64,000 bases of DNA from Metallyticus violacea (GCA_030762175.1 CM060831.1:142193001-142257000), one strand, 5' to 3'. Shown: positions 43,643-56,016, numbered from the stretch's first letter. A program made the numbers and translations. The notes: generated from the sequence alone by a model not told the origin.

Positions 43643-43999
43643 CTGTGGTTCAGTGTAGCATTTGCCACTACTAATCTGGAGGTTCTGAGTTTGATTCCTG
43701 ATCAAGCTGTCTGGGTAAGGTTTTTTTTTTGGAGTTTTTTTCTTACCCTGAGAAGATGAATGGCATATAACTTTAAGGCACCAAGGACTCCAAGCTCATT
43801 TGCACCATCATGAATTCATTTTAGTTAATTCATAACTACAGACTTACACCTGCAGTATTTAACTCAGTGTTGTTCGATGGGATTCTCCCTCCCCATCGCA
43901 GCAAGTTCCTGCATGGCCAAAACTCTTACAGCTTCCTTAGTGCTGCAGATATCACGAGAAAACTAATGCAGTCAAAGCGAATAAATAAATCATTAAAAA
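43643..43999 (+). mobile_element. SINE family B copy, long variant
   Basis: Head GTGGTTCAGTGTAGCATTTGCC and box B GAGTTTGATTCC; body CTGTCTGGGTAAGG, CCAAGGACTCCAAGCTCATTTG, TACAGACTTACACCTGCAG. An extra stretch (CTCCCTCCCCATCGCAGCAAG...) precedes the ACGAGAAAACTAATGCAGTC end. Confidence 0.8.
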
Positions 44000-44718
44000 A
44001 AATACACAAATACATATTGCCAGTCACTTTCATGTCAGTAGGGCATTATACAAAATAAATTTACAAAAATAAAAGTTAAAAGCATAATACTATTATTAAG
44101 TAAAAATTGTACTTACGAAGCTGTAGACAATAAACTAGTCCAAAGTTTTAAATAAGTAAGTGGAGTTAGTGTAAACAACTGAACACATTAATGTAGTATA
44201 TGATACTATTAATTTCACACATTTACTATCAATTTAGTTTAATCTCAGTATCAGCAGATCATCTTTCGTTCCCTCTTCATGAAAGTTTTGCTTATTGCTC
44301 CCTTGAGCACTCCTCAAGGAAGATTTAGAGCTGCCCAGGATGAAGAGCTAAATCAGTAACTGGAGGATGATGTGATTTGATGACACATGCATAGTTGAGT
44401 GCATGATAAAACATCTGTATTCTCCCATTTGTCTGCAGGTGATAAATGATTTGTTGCACTACTTACTGGCCTTCTCTTGATTTCATTTCTTGTATTTTGT
44501 TTTAAATTTTTGTTTAATTTCTTAATTATATTTTTAGTTTATTGTGATGTTTCTCTTTTTATTGATTATTATTTTTATTTTTATTTCTTAATTTTTTTTC
44601 ACATTTAAATTATGTTTTATTTCATTTGGATTATCTCTTGATGAAACTAGACATACCTTCTTATAGTTTTCAGTAAAAATTATGATGATATTTCAAAATG
44701 AGTGTTTTCAAATGTTGA

Positions 44719-45960
44719 CTCAACTCCATTCACAGGATTTTTAAATTAGGACTTGTTCAGGAATTTCTTCAGCTGTTGATTGATTATTTTGGGCTGTTTG
44801 GTGGGATGTGACTGAATCTGAGTTACTTCTCTGTCGACATCTGTTGGCTGGCATAGGAATTTTCTGAATTCACCCAGAAGGGAAATGTCAAAATAATTCA
44901 TTTATCTTGAGTTTTTAAAATTAAGATTTTTTCACTGCGGATAGTTCCATTGGAGTATGATTTCTTTTAAAACAATGATTTCTTACCTGATGGTTGTGTT
45001 CTGAAACATGAGTTGTTACTGCCAATTTTTCCAATTGGTTTAGTGGGATATTTCTAAAAATGTTCTTTCTTCCAAGTTTCCAAATTTCTCTTAGTTTTTC
45101 CTATATATTTTAAATTGCAATCTGAGTATTATTGCATATATGCCTTGTTTTTTTACTCTGGCGGTATACTGTCTTGGTGAAGAACCTAATAAATTTTTAC
45201 TATTGTATTGAGAGTTCTTTGAACATTTTTGCAAACATGTGATGATGTATTAACTTGTATTTGTAATTTTAAGTGTAGAAAGTTTTTAATATGTTTTTTT
45301 ATCTTTTGAATTCGTTAATCTTTTTAATTATTGTGTTAGGACTGTATCCATTGATTATAGATGTATTGAATACATATTGTAATTCTTTTTTGTATTCTAT
45401 TTTTTGAGTGGGAGATTAACTGGTCTGTGTGCCAAACTACTGAAAATGTGTATTTAGGTTGAATTGGATTATAGCCATTGTTTTATATGTAGTTATCTGT
45501 ACATGTGCCTTTTCTATAAATACAAAATTGAATTTAGGTATCTAATGATTTTTAAGTCTAAAAATGGGAATTCTTCATGTTCTTAATTTTCTATGGTGAA
45601 TAATAATGGTGAAGTTTTAGAGCATCTGATAAATATTTATTTGGTATTATTGCCACTACATCATGTACATATCTGTACCTAATATTAAAAATTAATGGAA
45701 AAATATTTAAACATGTGTTTAAAAAAACTCATGAATGACTCCGCCAAAAATTGAGAAAGTGGGTTATATCTTCTATTTCTTCTGTTTGTAAATATATAGA
45801 TTTTAGTTATTTTCTTAAGAAAGTTTTCCTGTAGGAATGCTGGGGATAAAGGTTTTGATGTCAAAGGATATCATTAGGTCTTCTTTTGAACTTGTGAAGT
45901 GTGTAAATTGTTCTACTAGATCATATGAATGTTTAATATTTCAATTTTTAAACTTTTGAA
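44719..45960 (-). mobile_element. decayed Penelope-like element
   Basis: Aligns by eye with the 29613-31897 element through the pLTR (AACTCCATTCAC...), GIY-YIG region (about 45050-45160) and part of the polymerase. Stops and small deletions are frequent. A related pLTR piece lies at 44150-44220 in the opposite orientation. Confidence 0.65.
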
Positions 45961-46125
45961 AGCAGTGAATATACTATTATGCCATTTTGCAAGTTGAAAT
46001 CATATTATAACATGAAAGCATGCATTCATGTTACTGGAATGACTAATTGTGACCGTTTATAATATTCAGTTATTTATCACTAACAGCGAAGGTTTTCCAC
46101 TTCTCTCTTCTTTTTCAAAAGATGT

Positions 46126-46320
46126 TTGGCCCCTGTTCAATTCTGCGAACCAACTGAAGACTTTGTGGTGGAGCATGGTCTCCCAAATATAGTTCTCTCA
46201 AGACACTGTTTCTGGTTTAAGTCGCTTTTAAAAGGTAACAAATCGTTACATTGTTGTATTTTCACTCCATCTCCATTGTGCGACACTGAATTACTGGAAA
46301 AGGTGTTTTCGTTTCAATGA
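46126..46320 (+). other. possible FLYWCH-like zinc-finger exon fragment
   Basis: Starts after a pyrimidine-rich TTCTTTTTCAAAAG. The frame reads VEHGLPNIVLSRHCFWFKS, then GNKSLHCC and an SPLCDTE end, loosely like a FLYWCH finger. A possible donor GGTAAC lies at 46234. Weak; it may be chance or a transposon fragment. Confidence 0.2.
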
Positions 46321-46377
46321 ACATTGTAAGAGGGCGGAAGTTATGACTTACAGATAATAATATAGGCTATCACATGG

Positions 46378-46828
46378 CAGTGGCGGCTCGGGCCTTGTGG
46401 AAGGGAGGGCCAGGAGCATAACTACATGACACCCAAATGGCGTGGGTGAAGGTCTCTTATCCAGACTTATATTCCTCTCCGACATTCTCTCACAACTGTT
46501 TGTTGAAGTACTTACGTCTTTGGTCTTCTGCAGTCAATTCAGAAACAGCAATGAATTTAATGAATGTATCAACTGGTTTACTCCCACCATGACAATGATG
46601 TGGTTTACATCATTGTCATGTAAACCACTGATAATGATCATATCATCATTATTATGATATATCATCATAATATCACAAGAAGTTGTGACATGTCTGTAAT
46701 ATCTGTCGTTTCGTCGCCTATACAGAAACGAAATTTTCCCCTTCTATTTCTTTTCTAATTCATTCCTTTAGACAGGATATGTTTCTCACTTCACACACTG
46801 TCAGCCAAGAAGTTTTTTAAAACCGTAA

Positions 46829-46859
<31 letters not shown>

Positions 46860-47550
46860 AATAATCTTAATTTTGTGCCTTCTTGCTGAGTAAGTTCTTA
46901 TAGCTTTCGATTGATGAAGTCCAAATCATTTCGCTTCCAACATAACAGTTAAACTTGACGTAAAAATGGAGTATTTAATAAAACGTCAATTTTATTCATT
47001 GCCACATAACAGTTACACTTTTTTGTAATTTAACATTGGCATTGTGAAAGTCAACTTTCCACAATTAAACAATGAAGAAACAACCCAATTTCAAACAAAA
47101 GGTGAAAACAACTCCTGTATTCAGTTATGCGTGGTGTCAGTAACCCCTCAAAATCTGGTTCCTAAGAAAAAATAGGATACCGAGTACTGGCTATGGACCG
47201 CCTTCCTGCTGGCCCAAGAGAACGCAGAAATAAGCAGGAGAGAGACAAATATATTCCTTGTAAATCTTTGCTGGCCCTTGTAGGTATAAGTCTAGTGCGT
47301 AAATGTTTCCAGGCTGGCCCAAGAGCTTCCGTCGCTAACGGAGGACCCGCAAGCTACCGCTACTACATTAGAAAGGAAATGTGCTTAATGCATAAGATAC
47401 AATTAAGAACTAATTTGTTATACACCACTGTTTTCATATTTTTTTGTTTTAAAAGTTGACTAGGAGAAGAGAAGAAGGTAAATAATCAAGGCATTTTCTT
47501 TGGGGTGAGGGGTCCAGGCCCATGTGGCCTTTATTGGCGGGCCGCCCCTA
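46378..47550. mobile_element. hAT-type non-autonomous transposon with 8-bp target duplication
   Basis: Ends CAGTGGCGGCTCGGGCC and (reverse) TAGGGGCGGCCCGCCAATAA are imperfect terminal repeats of the hAT type. The flanking 8-mers TCACATGG (46370-46377) and CCACATGG (47551-47558) differ at one base. No transposase domain was recognised inside. It contains an (AAAT)n run (46829-46861) and an interleaved inverted repeat. Confidence 0.75.
46588..46627. repeat. interleaved inverted repeats (pseudoknot-like order)
   Basis: Four consecutive blocks: CATGACAATGATG, TGGTTTA, CATCATTGTCATG, TAAACCA. Block 3 is the reverse complement of block 1, and block 4 of block 2. Confidence 0.9.
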
Positions 47551-47699
47551 CCACATGGCATATAATATAACAACACTTATCATTATTGTTACCAGTTTAC
47601 CCTGGTCCGAATACTTCAAGTGTTCCTCGCAATTGCGATATCAGTTTCTAGCCGTAGTAAGTGAAATAGGAAGTTCCCCAAATATGTTTGCTTAATTTT

Positions 47700-47880
47700 C
47701 ATGGTCAGGTGTCTGCCTTTAAATCCAGAGGTCTCGGGTTCGAATCCCGTAAGGCCAGTTTTTCCAGGGTAGATTTTATCCGTAGTTTTTCCTTGCCGTG
47801 AAAAGGTGAATGCGAGGTAACTTTAAGCGTTTTGAATTCCTGCCTTCATTTCATCACTTAGCGAAGAAAAACGAAACAAA
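47700..47880 (+). mobile_element. SINE family B-related copy
   Basis: Box B GGGTTCGAATCCCG, then TTTTTCCAGGGTAGA, GTTTTTCCTTGCCGTGAAAAGGTGAATG and AACTTTAAG; it ends in an A-rich tail (47866-47900). Confidence 0.65.
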
Positions 47881-47899
47881 ACAAAAACAAAAAACTGCG

Positions 47900-48624
47900 C
47901 TTTGGATTTAAACTCTTCAAAACCGGAGAAAAACGCAGCTAAAAGTCGCAACAGAGTTATAAATTTGTACACGTTTCTTGCAGACTCAACAATGGCAAAT
48001 ACTCATTTCCTTTTACACCAGGTAATATTTTCACCTACTCATAACTTTTATTAAACGTATAGAAGTAGCTACAACTTTCTGTATAACCCTCACAGTATGT
48101 TAATGTCAGTTTAATCGAACATCCTGTTTTTAATTGCCAGGAGTTGATAAAAATACTGGATCACAGTTTGTGCCGATGACTGTTTCTGGAAATTCGAATG
48201 ACCGTACAGAAATGAGCTTAACGGCGAAACATAAGAGGGGAAAAGCCGAGATTTGAACCGCGAAAAATCCCCGTTCGTTTTTCTCGTTAAAGACGCTGCA
48301 CCTGCCACAGTTGCAATTTGTTAACTAGGGCGGGGCTTGGTTGCTTAATTAAAAATCCTGCCCTGGATGCCATGCAATTTCCTAATTAGCTATATACGGT
48401 AGGAACCCAGGCAGATTGCACTAGAAAACTGTTCTGTCGCCAAAACGACTCACGGCCGTATACATTGCATTAGCTTTTCTATAAAATCAGTAAAAAAATA
48501 AATTATATAAAATTGGCGATTTTTATTTTTTTATTTTATACCCCAAACGTGCTGAATAATTTAGAATGTGTCATTAATAGAGATGTCGGTGTTGTAAAGG
48601 CGTTTTTGTTTTATGTTTCGAACC
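47900..48624. other. unique-looking DNA, nothing recognised
   Basis: No exon, element or tRNA could be supported; a short open frame on the - strand (48111-48308) has no recognisable domain. Confidence 0.4.
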
Positions 48625-49375
48625 TATAGGAGGAATATCAGAAAGTTTCAGGATACAAGTCAAATATTAACGATAATTTAAAACTTAGCACGTAAGCTTC
48701 CCCCTCAGCCTCTATAGCTCTGGTCATACTTCAGAACCAAGTCCAAAAGCACTGGCTCCGCTTATTGTCCGCAATGGTGCTAAGTTCGTCTTCATATTCT
48801 GCTACAGCACATCCTGGGCTTGAAAATTGCTCCTCTGGCTGTCGGTTCTTCATCAAGCAGTCCCAGAGTGCCAGATCAGGACCTTAAGGAGAGTGACTGA
48901 CAAGGTTCACCAGGGTACTCTCCAGGAACTTAAGTGTGGTTTTGGCGATTTGGGCACAAGCCAATGCATCTTGGTGCCTTTAATTCCGGTTCTCTGTCGT
49001 TTTTCACATACTTTTTGGAGACCAAGTGTTTATCATTCCGCGATAGCGGCCCTTACCCCTACAATTGTTGCACATAATCTCTAATGGAGAAGAACACAAT
49101 TTTCTTCCCTACGCACCTTGTTTTGTTGACGTTCAATGAGAGCATGTCGTCTTGAAGGATCCAAAATGATGACTGAAGCTAAACCATATTGATAGATTCA
49201 TGTTTCATCACTTCTTATAATTTCAGAAACACGGCAAGAGTTCCCGTTATTGTATTTTTGGAGTATTTCACAGCACCATTGCACTCACCGATCTTCTGCC
49301 TCTTACTCAGGGAAGAATTTTTATTGGCCCCTAAATAATCGTATAACTTTTTTTGAACTTTCTGATACTTCTAAA
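48625..49375 (-). mobile_element. mariner-type transposon remnant
   Basis: Short terminal repeats ATATCAGAAAGTT (48635-48647) and AACTTTCTGATACT (49356-49369). On the - strand the third-Asp region is recognisable (HSP.GPDLALWDCLMKNR near 48870) with the expected following helices. The 5' half is scrambled. Confidence 0.5.
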
Positions 49376-50142
49376 TCCTAATAAGTCAGTCGGGGTTGAT
49401 CTGGTAACATCTTCTCCAAAGCTTTCTGCAGTTATTGCAGTCGAAGATCTTCTACTTCTTCTGTCTACAAGTATATTAATTCCTAATTTTCTGATGTGAT
49501 AGAGGATATGGAAATAAACAGTTTTTTTTTTCTAATAAAGTAGTGTCTGAATATACGTTTTCAATATTAGAAACAGAGCTTATCACTCACCTTATGGCTG
49601 CATTTATGTTTGAGCTATTCATGTTACCATAAACAATTGAAGTTATATATTTCAACTATTCTAATAACCAAAGAAATAGCAAACAACTGAAGTTAGTTTG
49701 TTGTAACAAATGTGAGATGTTTATTTAATTTCGTGGTATTAAAATGCATCGGTATACAAATATTAAATTTGCAGATACGCTTAGGGCATTTTGGAGTAAC
49801 TTACGGCAGTGCTAATTTGGCTCAATGAGGAGCAACACTCTCAACGGTATATTCCTTGCCATACAACTTTGTTAAGACTGGATCAACGTCTTCGAAATAG
49901 TGACTAATTCCAGGCAAAGAAAGTAAATTCAGGGGCAAACCTAACTCTGAGAACACTATACTTTTGAAGACGAAATTTGCACAGGTTTGAAAATAATCCA
50001 TGAGCTGGCACTCGAGCTGTTGCCTATTCGATGAATACCAGTCGCATATCTATATGGAGAGTCTTAAGTGAGTACGATTTGCTGAATGGTATGTACATGC
50101 CGTTAATAATAAGCCTGATTTTGCTAGTATATACATATTAAG

Positions 50143-50552
50143 GAACATACATTCGCTGAAACGTCATTAAGGAGCTATGATCCGAAAAATAAAACGTTTT
50201 GAGAAATGAAATTAATTTTTCATACATTTTCTGACGTTAGTACAAGCATAGTTTTATCACAATTAAAATTTTACAAATTCGGTCAGTCATTTCCGATACT
50301 GTTGATATGCCCCCAAATAAAACAATCAAAAGACTTAAATCAGGTGGTCGCGCTGATCGTGCAATAGGTCCCTGCTCTTCATATCCAATGTTCCCCGAAT
50401 TGTGAGGTTATGTGCTCGCACATCATGCTGGAACCGCATGTTCCTACACTAAATCAGTAAGTACATCGTTGATAAGGTACGGAAGTGTGTTCTGCACTAA
50501 CCACAGGGCCGACGAATAACTCATGAAGAAAGTGTCAGCGAATGTATGTTTC
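50143..50552 (-). mobile_element. miniature DDE transposon derivative
   Basis: Inverted ends share ACATACATTCGCTGA (50145-50159, 50535-50549). The - strand keeps MRFQHDVRAHN (second catalytic region, His-Asp retained) and RPPD.SLLIVLFGG near 50340. Only about 410 bp remain. Confidence 0.6.
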
Positions 50553-51069
50553 TCATCAAAAACGATTCTCTCTGTGTGACCTCAAAGTTTATCTGTGAGC
50601 CCTATTACCACTGTATATCTATATACTCTTGAATGTTTTATATTTAATCCCGAATTCTTTGTGTGTTTTGTATTCTGAATCGAAATGATTCCAATAGTTG
50701 CTCTCATTTGAGGACAGAATCAGAATATTTGTTGTTAATAATTCTTTATTACTACCGCAAAAAAGAATTCACATAAAGTTATTAAAATAATTTAGTGGTA
50801 ACTAATAGATTCTGGACCCCTTAAATGTTGCTGCCCTTTTTAAATCTGTGCTGTCTTCTTTTTTGGGAGGGGGGAAGTTGGAAATAAAACGATTCCTAAT
50901 TAATTAGTTTGTCTCATGGGTAGCGTATGAAGATCTCATTGAAAAGGTTCTTTGTCCTAGCCTGGTACCTGCCCTCCATAAAATGATTACTATTATTGAT
51001 TTTATATAAAGAGAGGAGGAGAAATTCTCAATACTTCAATCGTGCTCAAGGTTTAATTATGCCTATAAC

Positions 51070-51640
51070 CCCTGGTAGTCTAGTGATAAGCATACTAGCC
51101 TCATACCCAAGGTCGCGGGTTCAAATCATGCCACGGTCGATGCATTTTTAGAGCGTAAAAATCCCAATTAGGATTCTTCCCGAAGTGAAGAAATGAAGTG
51201 AAGTCCTTGGCCCCATGTCGTAGATTTCGACATTAAAAAAAAAAAAAAAAAAAACTCAAGCCTGAAAGAGAGGCCTCTGAGCAAAATTTATCAGCCGTTT
51301 CACTTCCTGAATGGATGTTTTTTTAATAATGTTTAATGCCTGTTGTTACTACTGAGGCACCACAGGCGGTGTACACTGATGATACATGAGATGAAATGAT
51401 ATATTGGGAAAGGGTTTTTTTTTAAGGAAGGAGTTTCAGGCCTAAGTTTAGGGTACCTCCCCGGCATTTGCCAGTTATGAAGACTGGGGAAAACCTGGAA
51501 AAAACCTCAGCCAGGGAGGACGGTTCTGGTGAGATTCGAACCCCAGACCTCCTGCTCACGAGTCAGAGCCTTAACGACCTCTGTCACCCGTGGCGATGTT
51601 GGGATGTTAATAACCAAAGCTGTTTAAGTGAATCTTTAAA
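51070..51640 (+). mobile_element. SINE family A copy split by a SINE C insertion
   Basis: Left part 51070-51317 (CCTGGTAGTCTAGTGATAAGC, GCGGGTTCAAATC, GAGCGTAAAAATCCC, GAGGCCTCTGAGCAAAATTTATCAG, an A22 run in the middle); right part from 51598 (GGGATGTTAATAACC). Confidence 0.7.
51318..51595 (-). mobile_element. SINE family C copy nested in SINE A
   Basis: Reversed landmarks: GAGGCACCACAGGCGGTG, CTGATGATACATGAGATGAAATG, CCTAAGTTTAGGGTACCTCCCCGGCATTTGCC, GGTGAGATTCGAACC, and TTAACGACCTCTGTCACCCGTGGC. Confidence 0.85.
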
Positions 51641-52935
51641 ATAATGTTTCCACAGGATACCTCGACGTCAGCGAAGCCCCCCCCCTCTCCAAGGGACCGA
51701 GGTTGTAATTCTTGAGAGTCAAATACCTTAAAGCCGGCTATCCTGACATTGGTTTTTTTCGTGGATTCCCTTGTTCGCTCAGGCATGTCCTAGGATTCAG
51801 TTTTCCTTTCCATGAATTTTCCGCTCTCTCATTTCATTCTTTGGTTCTATTCCGGGGTTGTAAGTGACAAGGCTACGTGTGCTGGCGCAGTGTGACGGTG
51901 TAACTTTCTGAGGGGCTTAAACACTCCTGGGGGAGGGGGGCCTCTACCGGTGTCAAACTGTTCTACTTGGTAAAACAATGTTAGAGTCCGCGTCACATCG
52001 TTCCGGGATTCTGGATGCCCAGTCTCTCCTCATTCCTTCCTTTCTGAGGTGCCTGGGGACATAGACACAAACGGCCAACCTTTGAGCAAGGCTGAAGTAT
52101 TGAAATAATGCCCTCGTCCCTAACAATTCAACCCCCCCCCAAGGGTTTCCAGCCTCTCAGAAGGGCCGCTTCCACAGCAAACGCAGGGGCAGAAACCTTA
52201 CCAAAGCGCAAGCCACTGTCACGTAGCACCAGCCCATCTCTCCTGACACTTTAGACCTTTTAACAGAACCAATGGAATAAACATATGATGAAATGGGAGA
52301 GCGGGAAAAAAAAATCATGGAAAGAAAAGCTCCATCCCGGATTTCACCTAAACGACAAGAGAAAAGAGCAAGGATTTGAATATGGGACCTCCCGAATGTG
52401 TTATCATCCAAGCCCATCTCCCACAAAGCGCTTTTCTTTAGTCATAAAGGCAAATATGAGTATTAATTCCGCTATTATAAACCATAAATAGTTAAAGAAA
52501 CTGTTACTGTCCGATAGGAACTTAAAGATACCATGTCTGCTTTAAGTGATTAATAACTTACAGATATTACGAAAAAAACCTGCACAGTTAAAGAAAGTTG
52601 ATTATTATTTTTTCCGGCATTTTCGAGGACAATTGTATTGCCGGTTTAATAATAAATATATCTTTTTACGTGCATTTGTTGTACAATCCATACTACGAAA
52701 ACGTGTAATTTGGATATTTTACTTCATAAACAGCTAAGTTGTATTCATTACGAGAGTAATGTTTCATACATTTCGAATGGGAATAAGAAAATAGTGCATT
52801 CTTGTGCTTTTTCGCTTGTACCATGGGACCGGTTTTGTTTCCCCCCGGAGTGTTTTGTTTATGTGCAGTGCGCCGTTCGTTAGCCGATTATCCGGCCAGG
52901 GATCTCCATGATTAGGGAGAGGGTAAAATAAACCA
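51641..52935. other. non-coding stretch, moderately GC-rich
   Basis: C-rich runs (51680-51690, 52131-52140) and no recognisable exon. Short overlapping open frames on both strands look like chance. Confidence 0.4.
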
Positions 52936-52939
52936 AATA

Positions 52940-53760
52940 ATTTACCCTAATTATCAAATGGGGTGTTGAAACTGCCCACCTTCATTCCCCACACATTTTA
53001 GGCTTCTCTTTATGAAAGTATTCACCACTCGCTATAGTAAATTTTAAGAAATCCGAACAATTTCCTAACAAATATTATCTTTGAGTTCTTGTATGGTGTG
53101 TGGGTTCGTTTTGTACACTATTTTTTCTTTATCCCAGAGATAATAATCGCAGTCTGTCAAATCGGGGGACCAACGGAGCCAGAAATCTGTGCTATTAACT
53201 GTCTTATGGAAACACACTATGAATTGCTCTCATGGAATTATTCGCAGTGGTAGAATCCTGTTGAAAAAGTCGATCCTGATTGTCTAGTGGTAACAATACT
53301 GCATCGTAGACCCAAGATTGCGGGCTTATTACCGGCCAAAATTGATGAATTTTTTCGAGCTTAAAAATCCTAAGTATGTCCTCCTTCAGAAGGGAAGTAA
53401 AGTCATAGGTACCGTGTCGTATATTTACGGCACGTAAAAGAACCTCAAGCCTGAAAGATGAGGCCTCTGAGCAAAATTTACCGGCCGTTTCACACCCTGA
53501 ATTGAATGGGATGCTGATGACCTGAGATGTTAAAGAGCGTTCTTAATTAAACCAAATTAACAAATCAACCTGTTGAAAAACTACATGATTATGCTCCCTA
53601 TCAAACGAACAACACAACACGCACCTGAGGAGATCTGCGCTACGACTGTGACAGCAAGGTACAAGTAAGCAAGCAGGCTTGCTTTCTATCCCTTCTACGG
53701 CGCTGGAAACGAGTGGGGGCTCGCTCATAGGAAAAGCCCTCGCACGGTAGATGGTTGATG
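52940..53760 (-). mobile_element. DDE transposon remnant with SINE A inserted
   Basis: The - strand keeps LWD, PPRSPDLTDCDYY-like residues near 53160 and a GSFNTPFDN end near 52960. Its far end shares GGGCTCGCTCATAGGAAAA with the element at 34760. A SINE A copy occupies 53269-53568. Confidence 0.65.
53269..53568 (+). mobile_element. SINE family A copy nested in a DDE element
   Basis: Exact 12-bp flanking duplication CCTGTTGAAAAA (53257-53268, 53569-53580). Body landmarks: AGCTTAAAAATCCTAAGTAT, AGAAGGGAAGTAAAG, GAGGCCTCTGAGCAAAATTTACCGGCCGTTTC, GCTGATGACCTGAGATGTTAAA. Confidence 0.9.
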
Positions 53761-53859
53761 CCCTCCTTCTTCTAAATATTGAAAAATTTGAGTATATTTC
53801 ACTTTAAATTAACTTGCATAATGAATGGGAATTCTGTTTTCGAGTCACTGAAATTACTC

Positions 53860-53883
53860 TTTTTTTTTTTTTTTTTTTTTTTT
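53860..53883. repeat. poly(T) tract
   Basis: About 22 consecutive T. Confidence 0.95.
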
Positions 53884-54479
53884 AATGCATTGTTACATCT
53901 GTTCTAACTTCTTCACATTTTCACGCTAAAATTCAAACTAATCTCTTATACTAAGCCTCAAATGATTTTTGTTGGTTGTTGAGGGCTGGTTGCAGGGGAG
54001 GAATTATTTAGTGCTTGCACCTCGCTTACTGTTCGTTGCAAGTGTCGAGATCCAACAATTGGCAACCCATATAAATGTTATTTAACCTCAAATTTGACAC
54101 ATTTAAGTGTGTATTAATTTAATATTGAAATTACAGACAACTCTAGCCCGGGAAATTTTGTTATTTCGGGGACAAATGGTAACCTTACATTAAACCAATT
54201 ACTTATAATTTATACTTGAGCCATTATGCAAGAAGAAACATCTTATTGCTTTCTTAATTATGTTTTATGTTTTCATCGATAAGCTGGAATCATGCAGCTG
54301 TTATGCGTTGATGTGCAAATTTGATGTTCAACTTTTATTTTCCACAAGTAGTGCATTTCAGAAATAAGGGCTCAAGAGTTCCAGGGTAGCTCGTTCAAAC
54401 ACATTGTCCATCAGCATACATTTCTCCTGCCCTTGGAGAATGATAAGCTAAAATTTTTAACGCTTTCAAAATACTACTT

Positions 54480-54926
54480 AACAGTAGCTCGATGAAAGTG
54501 CCATCGGCGGTTTTCCAGCGCGCAATGTCTGCGACATGTGTACTATTTATGCAGCACTACCGTAGGATAATAGCAAAACAAAAGAGAAGCGGTGGGCGTG
54601 TTGTGTGGTCGGCGGCCGGGCTAAACATTCAAGTCTGCTGCGCTCTCGCCCTCTCTCTCTAGTTGACGCATGCGCGCGGTCAGCTCCCGTACATGGCGAG
54701 GTGCTGGGAGCTTAATGTACGTTCGAGTCCGTGCCCGTAGTGAGGTTGGAGTACATACGGTGTGAGGATCAGTGATTCTGCATTCGCGTGCTGCTTGCGT
54801 GAGGCATGAAGGAAAAGTGTGATGATTTTGGAAGAAGACAGTGGTGTCCTTACAGTTGTTGGAAGACGCTGGAATTGCACTGAGGTCTACCTGCGGCACA
54901 CGTGTTGATACACTGCTGACAACAAG
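54480..54926 (+). promoter_or_regulatory. possible CpG-rich promoter and non-coding first exon
   Basis: GC- and CpG-rich island in AT-rich surroundings, with an NRF-1-like palindrome (GACGCATGCGCGCGG, 54663-54677) and a (CT)n stretch. It ends in AACAAG|GTAAGAAAG (donor at 54927). No long open frame on the + strand, so a 5' UTR exon is more likely than coding. The next exon would lie beyond 55 kb or outside the window. Not proven. Confidence 0.4.
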
Positions 54927-54929
54927 GTA

Positions 54930-55995
54930 AGAAAGAGGGCGTTTACTGCTGTCAAATGCCAGTTATAGCGCAATTCAATAAGTTGTCTATCTGTATTGTT
55001 AGCGGCGTGTGTTTAATTAGCATGCGATAAGAGTGCTATCGAATTTAGATGACATTCCACGTAACGTCTTAAAATATTAGATATTGAATTTATAGAGGTT
55101 AGAGATAAGAGAATCGAACCGCGGTTTGTATAGCTGGGGTCAGCAGCCGACCTAGTGAGTTACCGGTTTATACATTACACTCCGGACAAATGGAAATTGA
55201 ATTTAGTTTTAGTACAACGAAAATGAGCTCTTGTTGTCTGCAATGAAGACTTATTAATCATTTCTAAAAAAATTTCGTCACGATCGTCAGAAGTTTGAAA
55301 ACTCCACTCTTTTGTTTTTAAAAATGATACTTTAAGCTTCGTATACTGGTTGTCGAGCACATGGGCGCTGTAAAACTGTCGGAGGTGTCCTCACATCTCT
55401 AGTGCGTCCGAATTCTGTTAAATCGGCGTTGTAACACTTTTTTCTTATTATGCAGGTAGATACAAAAAGATCCATATTCGCTGGTACTTTAAGCTTTCCC
55501 TTTACGATGACGAAAAGAATCAGTGGAAAATTGAGCCCTGGCTTGCTTGCTGCACGTTGTTAAACATACCAATGAATAATCAGATAGCATTGTTTATAAC
55601 GCGAGGTTGGAAAGTGCCCATTGATGTAGGAATGTTTTAAGTGCTGCCGAATCCAAGGCTCATTTCCATTCATCATTAGTACATCATCTTGGGGACTTCA
55701 TAGAACGTCAAAAGACATTGCGGCATGGCCCACTGGGCCCAGCATACAAATGAACAGAATATGTAAAATTTCAAAACACACCCCAAGCTACAAAGGATTT
55801 TAACAATGTACTAAGATGTTTTATGTTTTTATTGAGATTTCCACAGACAAACAAAAACAACGGTAACAATTTAGACGCCTTAGAGAGCGAATACTATATA
55901 TATTTTAGAATACATTTTTTTTTTTTTTTTTTTTTTTTTGCACCAGCGGTTCTCAAACTGGTCCGTGGACCTCCGGAGTACTATTAACAACATTT
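54930..55995. other. possible first intron, nothing recognised
   Basis: No exon or element was supported, apart from a poly(T) run at 55917-55939. Confidence 0.4.
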
Positions 55996-56016
55996 ATTCT
56001 TGTGTGTATTGTTAAA

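Noticed and set aside
47704..47760. tRNA-like sequence with a good box B
   Set aside because: No pairing acceptor stem; it continues into the SINE B body.
54621..54899. 92- and 66-codon - strand frames in the GC-rich block
   Set aside because: GC-rich DNA gives long chance frames; no start context, domain or splice signal supports them, and the strand disagrees with the visible donor.
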